Source: Croceibacterium_A sp044506565 (GTDB taxonomy: Bacteria; Pseudomonadota; Alphaproteobacteria; Sphingomonadales; Sphingomonadaceae). Taken from it: a DNA stretch of 9,826 nucleotides. Made by a program: the position numbers and the translations under genes. The notes under the pieces were generated by a model, which saw only the letters and a program-made list of their open reading frames with translations, searched no databases and was not told where the DNA came from. Below, one piece after another: positions 6,290 to 9,826 of this stretch. Each line of letters starts with the position of its first letter. Position 1 is the first letter of the stretch. The stretch is taken from contig JBIQKN010000089.1 in NCBI GenBank assembly GCA_044506565.1, forward strand, positions 1-9,826. The letters are read 5' to 3'.

Positions 6290-6874
6290 TCAGTGCGCGC
6301 GGATCGGGTTTCTCACGGGCCGCGGCTCGGCGTCGTGCGACGGTTCGTTGACGAGGTCGTCGAACAGCGCCTCGAAGTGGATCATCGCCTGGCGAAGGTC
6401 CTCGGTCGAGGCCTCGCCGAGGCGGTGCCGCTCGGTGATTGCATGGCCATCGCGATAATGCCGCGCGACCTCGCCGTGGTCGACGGTCAGGTCCTCGTAG
6501 CGGCGGTCGAAGTCGGCCATCGGGTAGCCCTTGGTGCGCATGATCGAGGCCAGCAGGCGGTCGGCGTGGTGGACGGCCTCGACCGGACTGTCGACGAACA
6601 CGGCCTTGACCTCGCGCCACTCGACGATCGCCGCCTGGCGCTCGCCCGGTTCGAGCGGGCGGATGTGCAGCTGGGAGACGCGCTCTTCGCGTTCGCGCAG
6701 CGCCTGCTCGGCGCGGTCGCGCTCGCCCTGTTCGGCGAGCGTGCGGTCGTACTCGTCGCCGAAGCGCTCGCGCAGCGCGGTGGTGCGGCGGCCGCGCAAC
6801 GCGGCCCAGAGGATTATCGCCAGCGCCGCAATGCCGGCGACGATGGCGAGGAGGATGACGGTATCGGACTGCAT
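6290..6874 (-). CDS. Single-pass membrane protein of unknown function, conserved cytoplasmic domain
   Basis: The 194-residue product has one N-terminal transmembrane helix (about residues 6-26) followed by arginines (RGRR), which suggests an inner-membrane anchor with a cytoplasmic domain. The soluble part has LRERFGDEYDR (34-44), a charged helix at 50-68, LHIRPLEPGER (69-79), FVDSPVEAVHHADRLL (93-108), MRTKGYP (112-118), DLTVDHGEVARHYRDGH (128-144) and STEDLRQAMIHFEALFDDL (156-174). From memory the same order (RERFG-EYDR ... RPL ... FVD-P ... GYP ... YR-AH ... TEDLR-A) occurs in uncharacterised proteins of actinobacteria and proteobacteria; no function is known to me. ATG at 6874 is chosen over the frame's upstream ATG at 6946 because GGGAGA precedes it at suitable spacing and the membrane helix then starts at residue 6. 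It is convergent with the methyltransferase gene and lies 105 bases downstream of the ABM-like gene. Confidence 0.8.
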   Translation of the reverse strand: MQSDTVILLAIVAGIAALAIILWAALRGRRTTALRERFGDEYDRTLAEQGERDRAEQALREREERVSQLHIRPLEPGERQAAIVEWREVKAVFVDSPVEAVHHADRLLASIMRTKGYPMADFDRRYEDLTVDHGEVARHYRDGHAITERHRLGEASTEDLRQAMIHFEALFDDLVNEPSHDAEPRPVRNPIRAH

Positions 6875-6918
6875 CGGAACTCTCCCGGATCGCATGCCCT
6901 CCCGACCATACGGTGCTT

Positions 6919-6943
6919 GAACGGCGCGCGATGCCCGCCGTTC
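6919..6943 (-). terminator. Weak hairpin downstream of the ABM-like gene
   Basis: GAACGGCG (6919-6926) and CGCCGTTC (6936-6943) form an 8-bp perfect stem with a 9-base loop. On the minus strand it lies 36 bases after the stop of the ABM-like gene and upstream of the membrane-protein gene. No T run follows, so it may be only an attenuating structure or chance. Confidence 0.25.
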
Positions 6944-6979
6944 CAACGCTTCGCCGCAATCGACGGCCGGATTCGCGCC

Positions 6980-7279
6980 TCAGGCGATGACCTCGAAGTG
7001 CAGCACGCCCGGCTCCTTCTCGAGCAAGAAGCGGTCGTCGAAATCGTAGTACTTGGCGGCCGACACGTCCTCGCCGGCGAACGGCCGGATTGCCTCGTAG
7101 TCGTCCCAGAAGGTGAGCATCTCGACGTGCGTCGCGTCGCCCTCGACCCGGCTCAGGCACCACGCCCCGCGGTTGCCGGGCGTGCCCTTGTAGTCGGGCA
7201 GCGCGACATCGCGCATCAGGCCGAGGTATTCCTCGGCGAGCGCATTGGGCACGCGACCGTGCCAGCGACGTGCGATCAT
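6980..7279 (-). CDS. Antibiotic biosynthesis monooxygenase (ABM)-like dimeric alpha/beta-barrel protein
   Basis: The 99-residue product fits the small ferredoxin-like dimeric alpha/beta-barrel fold. It opens MIARRWHGRVP, has a helix with EEYLGLMRDVALPDYKGTPG (16-35), a strand around GAWCLSRVEGDATHVEMLTFW (38-58), then DDYEAIRPFAGEDVSAAKYY (59-78) and a final strand VLHFEVIA. This order (IxRxWHG, PGNRG, FWDDYEAIRxFAG, final HFEV) is what I associate with ABM-like proteins of this size. The family includes quinone-type monooxygenases and haem degraders, but most members like this one are uncharacterised, so the reaction is unknown. The start is secure: AGGAGG lies a few bases upstream of the ATG at 7279. 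The mccB terminator hairpin lies just upstream, so it probably has its own promoter, although I see no clear one. Confidence 0.8.
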   Translation of the reverse strand: MIARRWHGRVPNALAEEYLGLMRDVALPDYKGTPGNRGAWCLSRVEGDATHVEMLTFWDDYEAIRPFAGEDVSAAKYYDFDDRFLLEKEPGVLHFEVIA

Positions 7280-7330
7280 GGGCGCCTCCTCGTCCGCAGA
7301 CCTTAGTCCAAACCGGACGCAACGGCGCCT

Positions 7331-7362
7331 CCAAAATCCTCCCCGAGCTTGTCTCGGGGAGG
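7331..7362 (-). terminator. Intrinsic terminator for the trmH-like/mccB unit
   Basis: On the minus strand, 29 bases after the mccB stop, a 10-bp perfect stem (CCTCCCCGAG at 7338-7347 with CTCGGGGAGG at 7353-7362, 5-base loop) is followed by ATTTTGG. A GC-rich stem with a short T run is the classical form. The same hairpin is the first half of the repeat at 7337-7391, so terminator and repeat are one element. Confidence 0.7.
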
Positions 7363-7391
7363 TGGGAGCGGCGACTCCGCTGACGGAGGGG
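7337..7391. repeat. Sphingomonad-type intergenic palindromic repeat
   Basis: The element consists of TCCTCCCCGAG-CTTGT-CTCGGGGAGG, then TGGG, then a small hairpin AGCGG-CGACT-CCGCT (7367-7381), then GACGGAGGGG, ending one base before the mccB stop. From memory, this architecture (CCTCCCCG hairpin, GTGG, variable small hairpin, CGGAGGGG) recurs in intergenic regions of sphingomonads and related alphaproteobacteria. Only one copy is present here, so repetition cannot be shown from this window. Confidence 0.55.
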
Positions 7392-9002
7392 TTACATCCT
7401 GAACACGCCGAATCGCGGCACTTCGGGGATCGGTGCCTCGAGACACGCCGCCAGCGCCAGTCCGAGCACGTCGCGCGTCTGCGCCGGGTCGATCACCCCG
7501 TCGTCCCACAGCCGGGCGGTGGCGTAGTAGGGGTTGCCCTCGGTCTCGTACTTCTCGCGGATCGGGGCCTTGAAGGCCTCGGCCTCCTCGCGTGACCACT
7601 TTTCGGCGTCGCGGTGGACCGTGGCGAGCACGCTCGCCGCCTGCTCGCCGCCCATCACCGAAATGCGCGCGTTGGGCCAGGTGAACAGGAAGCGCGGGGA
7701 ATAGGCGCGGCCGCACATGCCGTAGTTACCGGCGCCGAAGCTGCCGCCGATGACCACGGTGATCTTGGGCACCTGCGCGGTCGCCACCGCTGTCACGAGC
7801 TTGGCGCCATGCTTGGCGATGCCCTCCGTCTCGTACTTGCCGCCGACCATGAAGCCCGAGATATTCTGCAGGAACAGCAGCGGAATGCCGCGCTGGCAGG
7901 CGAGCTCGATGAAGTGCGCGCCCTTGAGCGCGCTTTCCGAGAACAGCACGCCGTTGTTGGCGAGGATCGCCACCGGCTGGCCCCAGATGTGGGCGAAGCC
8001 GCAGACCAGCGTCGAGCCGTAGAGCGCCTTGAACTCATGGAACTCGCTGCCGTCGACGATCCGCGCGATGACCTCGTGCACGTCGTAGGGCGCGCGCACG
8101 TCTTCGGGCACGATCGCGTAGAGCTCCTCGGCGTCGTAGCGCGGCGCGCGGGGCTCGCGCAAAAGAGGGACTGTCCCTCTTTTTTCGCCGCCGGCGCCGA
8201 GGTGGCTGACGATGTCGCGCAGGATCGTGAGGGCATGCTCGTCGTTCTCGGCGAGGTGGTCGGCGACGCCCGATTTCCTCGCGTGCAGCTCGCCGCCGCC
8301 GAGGTCCTCGGCGCTGATCTCCTCGCCGGTCGCGGCCTTCACCAGCGGTGGGCCGGCGAGGAAGATCGTCCCTTGGTTGCGCACGATCACCGATTCGTCG
8401 CTCATCGCCGGGACATAGGCCCCGCCGGCGGTGCAGCTGCCCATCACGCAGGCGACCTGCGGGATGCCGAGCGCGCTCATCTGCGCCTGGTTGTAGAAGA
8501 TCCGCCCGAAGTGGTCGCGGTCGGGGAACACCTCGGCCTGGTGCGGCAGGTTGGCCCCACCGCTGTCGACGAGGTAGAGGCACGGCAGCCGGTTCTCGCG
8601 CGCGATCTCCTGCGCGCGGAGGTGCTTCTTGACCGTCAGCGGGTAGTAGGTGCCGCCCTTCACCGTCGCGTCGTTGGCGACGATCATGCATTGCCGCCGC
8701 GACACCCGCCCGATACCGGCGATCATGCCCGCGCCGGGCACCTCGTCGTCGTAGAGCCCGTTGGCCGCGAGCTGCCCGATTTCGAGGAATGGTGAGCCCG
8801 GATCGAGGAGCCGCTCGACCCGCTCGCGCGGCAGCAGCTTGCCGCGCGCCGTGTGCCGTTCGCGGCTCGCCGCGGGGCCGCCGAGCGCGGCCTCGGCGAC
8901 CTTGGCGCGAAGTTCATCCGCCAGCGCTCGGTTGTGCGCGGCGCGGGCGCGCGCTTCGGGGCTGTCGAGGTCGAGCGCTGTCGTGAGGACAGGAGCCGTC
9001 AC
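7392..9002 (-). CDS. mccB: 3-Methylcrotonyl-CoA carboxylase, beta (carboxyltransferase) subunit
   Basis: This subunit transfers the carboxyl group from biotin to 3-methylcrotonyl-CoA in leucine breakdown, working with a biotin-carrying alpha subunit (mccA/liuD). The 536 residues match the usual length. The N-terminal opening (TAPVLTTALDLDS, then AHNRALADELRAKVAEAALGG) and DSGGANLPHQAEVFPDRDHF (146-165) with FYNQAQMSA are characteristic of MCC beta rather than propionyl-CoA carboxylase. The two oxyanion/CoA-binding halves show GSCTAGGAYVPAM (188-200) and GGSFGAGNYGMCGRAYSPRF (419-438); the end is EVPRFGVFRM. The GTG start at 9002 overlaps the stop of the upstream gene as GTGA. An AT-rich palindrome is read in frame at residues 273-281. 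The mccA gene is not in the window, and the terminator right after the stop indicates mccB is the last gene of its transcript. liuB is the alternative symbol. Confidence 0.93.
   Translation of the reverse strand: MTAPVLTTALDLDSPEARARAAHNRALADELRAKVAEAALGGPAASRERHTARGKLLPRERVERLLDPGSPFLEIGQLAANGLYDDEVPGAGMIAGIGRVSRRQCMIVANDATVKGGTYYPLTVKKHLRAQEIARENRLPCLYLVDSGGANLPHQAEVFPDRDHFGRIFYNQAQMSALGIPQVACVMGSCTAGGAYVPAMSDESVIVRNQGTIFLAGPPLVKAATGEEISAEDLGGGELHARKSGVADHLAENDEHALTILRDIVSHLGAGGEKRGTVPLLREPRAPRYDAEELYAIVPEDVRAPYDVHEVIARIVDGSEFHEFKALYGSTLVCGFAHIWGQPVAILANNGVLFSESALKGAHFIELACQRGIPLLFLQNISGFMVGGKYETEGIAKHGAKLVTAVATAQVPKITVVIGGSFGAGNYGMCGRAYSPRFLFTWPNARISVMGGEQAASVLATVHRDAEKWSREEAEAFKAPIREKYETEGNPYYATARLWDDGVIDPAQTRDVLGLALAACLEAPIPEVPRFGVFRM
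8161..8183. repeat. AT-rich 23-bp palindrome inside mccB
   Basis: Arms AAAAGAGGGAC (8161-8171) and GTCCCTCTTTT (8173-8183) are exact reverse complements around a single T, followed by two more T. In mccB it is read as residues Lys274-Leu281 (within EKRGTVPLL), in the linker between the N- and C-terminal carboxyltransferase halves. Its A/T-rich ends contrast with the GC-rich flanks. It resembles REP-type palindromes mobilised by RAYT transposases, which is inference. Confidence 0.6.
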
Positions 9003-9676
9003 AGCGAGGATTGCTCGGGAGCCATGACCGTAGGAAGGGGGGTGGCCCGCTTCCCTCGCTTGTTCCGCAAGCGATACTGGCTCTGGTACAGCCGGCGCTG
9101 CTTGGTGACTTCGTACAGGACAATGCCGGACGACGTCCCGAGGTTAAGGCTCTCAATCATCCCGAACATCGGAATCGCCACGCAGGCATCGCTGCGCTCC
9201 AAAGCTCGATCGCTTATGCCGCGCGCTTCGTTGCCGAACCAAACCGCCAGTTTGGCGTGCTCGGTGAAGTCGCCCTCGTGCAGGTAGATGTTGCACTTGC
9301 CCTTGACGTGCGGCGAAGTGACCACGGAGTGGAAGTTCCTCCGTTCGAGGTGGTCGAAGCAATCGTCGGTGCTGTCGAACCGTTTCACGAAGCTCCACTT
9401 GACGGCCGAGACCGACGTTTTCGACAGTGATGGTCTCTCGCGCATGTCCTGCCAGTCGTCAGGCAACGCCTTGCGCGGATCGACCACGTAGACCTTCTCG
9501 ACGCCCAGCGCGTTCACATTGCGGATGACCGTGCCGATATTTTTGACGTCGGACGGATCTTCGATGACGGCGATCAGGTTCTTACAGACGAACGGCCGAA
9601 TCGCGTCGGCGCGCGCGCGAACCGACGGCTTGGACTTCTTCGGTACAGTGTCCTCTTCGTCGAGCGGCTGGCTCAC
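8999..9676 (-). CDS. TrmH/SpoU-family RNA 2'-O-methyltransferase
   Basis: The 225-residue product has the three SPOUT-family motifs. Motif 1 is DPSDVKNIGTVIRNVNALGV (40-59) with the conserved Asn46 and Arg52. Motif 2 is VWFGNEARGISDRAL (145-159) with Glu150. Motif 3 is IPMFGMIESLNLGTSSGIVL (168-187) with Asn178. These form the knotted SAM-binding site that methylates ribose 2'-OH groups; motif 3 is close to that of TrmH (tRNA Gm18), but the exact RNA target cannot be told from sequence. The first 30 residues are basic and the C-terminal 35 are Arg/Lys-rich (RLRNKRGKR), probably RNA contacts. The start is GTG at 9676 with AAGGA about 7 bases upstream. The stop overlaps the mccB start by four bases. 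Base composition is about 60% GC by hand count over 480 bases, lower than neighbouring genes (about 70%), which may point to a different origin. Confidence 0.88.
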   Translation of the reverse strand: MSQPLDEEDTVPKKSKPSVRARADAIRPFVCKNLIAVIEDPSDVKNIGTVIRNVNALGVEKVYVVDPRKALPDDWQDMRERPSLSKTSVSAVKWSFVKRFDSTDDCFDHLERRNFHSVVTSPHVKGKCNIYLHEGDFTEHAKLAVWFGNEARGISDRALERSDACVAIPMFGMIESLNLGTSSGIVLYEVTKQRRLYQSQYRLRNKRGKRATPLPTVMAPEQSSL

Positions 9677-9732
9677 GCGGCAATCCTTCCCAAGAGGTTT
9701 CGGGGGTGACTAGACGCCCCGCGCGGGAAGGC

Positions 9733-9759
9733 CAAGCCGCGTGCGCTTACCGCGGCTTG
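9733..9759 (-). terminator. Hairpin over the stop codon of the right-edge gene
   Basis: CAAGCCGCG (9733-9741) and CGCGGCTTG (9751-9759) are exact reverse complements with a 9-base loop containing the TAA stop of the right-edge gene. It could terminate that gene before the trmH-like gene begins 70 bases further on. There is no T run after the stem on the minus strand. Confidence 0.35.
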
Positions 9760-9826
9760 TCGAGGTGCTCGGCGAAGAACGGCAGCACCACGTCGGCGAA
9801 GCGCTGGCCGATCTTGTCGGTGTGGG
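9747..9826 (-). CDS. C-terminal 25 residues of an unidentified protein, possibly an alpha/beta hydrolase
   Basis: Reading the minus strand in from the right edge gives HTDKIGQRFADVVLPFFAEH and then LDKPR before TAA at 9749-9747. The codon composition matches the GC-rich neighbours. A His close to the end followed by a helix with a hydrophobic face and FFxxHL is reminiscent of the last helix of alpha/beta hydrolases (peptidases, esterases), where the catalytic His precedes it, but 25 residues are too few for an assignment. It is followed after 70 bases by the trmH-like gene on the same strand, which has its own Shine-Dalgarno. Confidence 0.55.
   Translation of the reverse strand, partial: HTDKIGQRFADVVLPFFAEHLDKPR

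Noticed and set aside
6293..7306. 337-codon plus-strand frame opposite the membrane-protein and ABM-like genes
   Set aside because: It spans two well-supported minus-strand genes and their intergenic gap, and shows only shadow-frame composition.
7614..8795. 393-codon plus-strand frame opposite mccB
   Set aside because: Mirror frame of mccB; no recognisable domain.
1..9826. CRISPR array, tRNA/rRNA, insertion sequence or prophage genes
   Set aside because: No regularly spaced repeats, cloverleaf-like RNA, transposase or integrase motifs were seen on either strand.

Overview
The window is about 65-70% GC, gene-dense bacterial chromosome. It looks like a sphingomonad-type alphaproteobacterium (Sphingomonadales, Sphingomonadaceae or Erythrobacteraceae). 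The support is a UrcA-family secreted protein, a GyrB with a large C-terminal insert, a 3-methylcrotonyl-CoA carboxylase beta subunit of alphaproteobacterial type, and an intergenic repeat (CCTCCCCGAG hairpin ... GACGGAGGGG) that I associate from memory with sphingomonad genomes. The lineage call is an inference from protein resemblance; no search was run.

Layout. (1) 1-590, minus: 5' part of guaA (GMP synthase), running off the left edge. (2) 774-2246, plus: an exported probable outer-membrane beta-barrel protein with an alpha-helical N-terminal region and an internal stretch resembling the TonB-dependent-receptor RAPN-x-x-ELF signature. (3) 2293-2331: a perfect 17-bp hairpin. (4) 2437-2751, plus: UrcA-family exported small protein, followed by a possible 27-residue ORF (2774-2857). 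(5) 3000-5525, plus: gyrB, possibly leaderless, joined by a 4-base GTGA overlap to a spermidine-synthase-like methyltransferase gene (5522-6283). (6) Minus strand, convergent: a single-pass membrane protein of unknown function (6290-6874) and an antibiotic-biosynthesis-monooxygenase-like protein (6980-7279). (7) Minus strand: a TrmH/SpoU-family RNA methyltransferase (8999-9676) joined by another GTGA overlap to mccB/liuB (7392-9002), which ends at a hairpin-plus-T-run terminator within the sphingomonad-type repeat. (8) 9747-9826, minus: C-terminal end of an unidentified protein, possibly an alpha/beta hydrolase.

How they fit together: mostly housekeeping (GMP synthesis, DNA supercoiling, leucine catabolism, RNA modification) with a few uncharacterised envelope proteins. 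The two same-strand pairs with stop/start overlaps (gyrB with the methyltransferase; trmH-like with mccB) are probably co-translated, although their functions are not obviously linked. I see no defence system, CRISPR array, prophage, transposase, tRNA or rRNA. No intergenic gap exceeds 300 bp. The items most worth a second look are the receptor-like motif in the barrel protein, the AT-rich palindrome read in frame inside mccB, the long hairpin at 2293-2331, and the possible leaderless start of gyrB.
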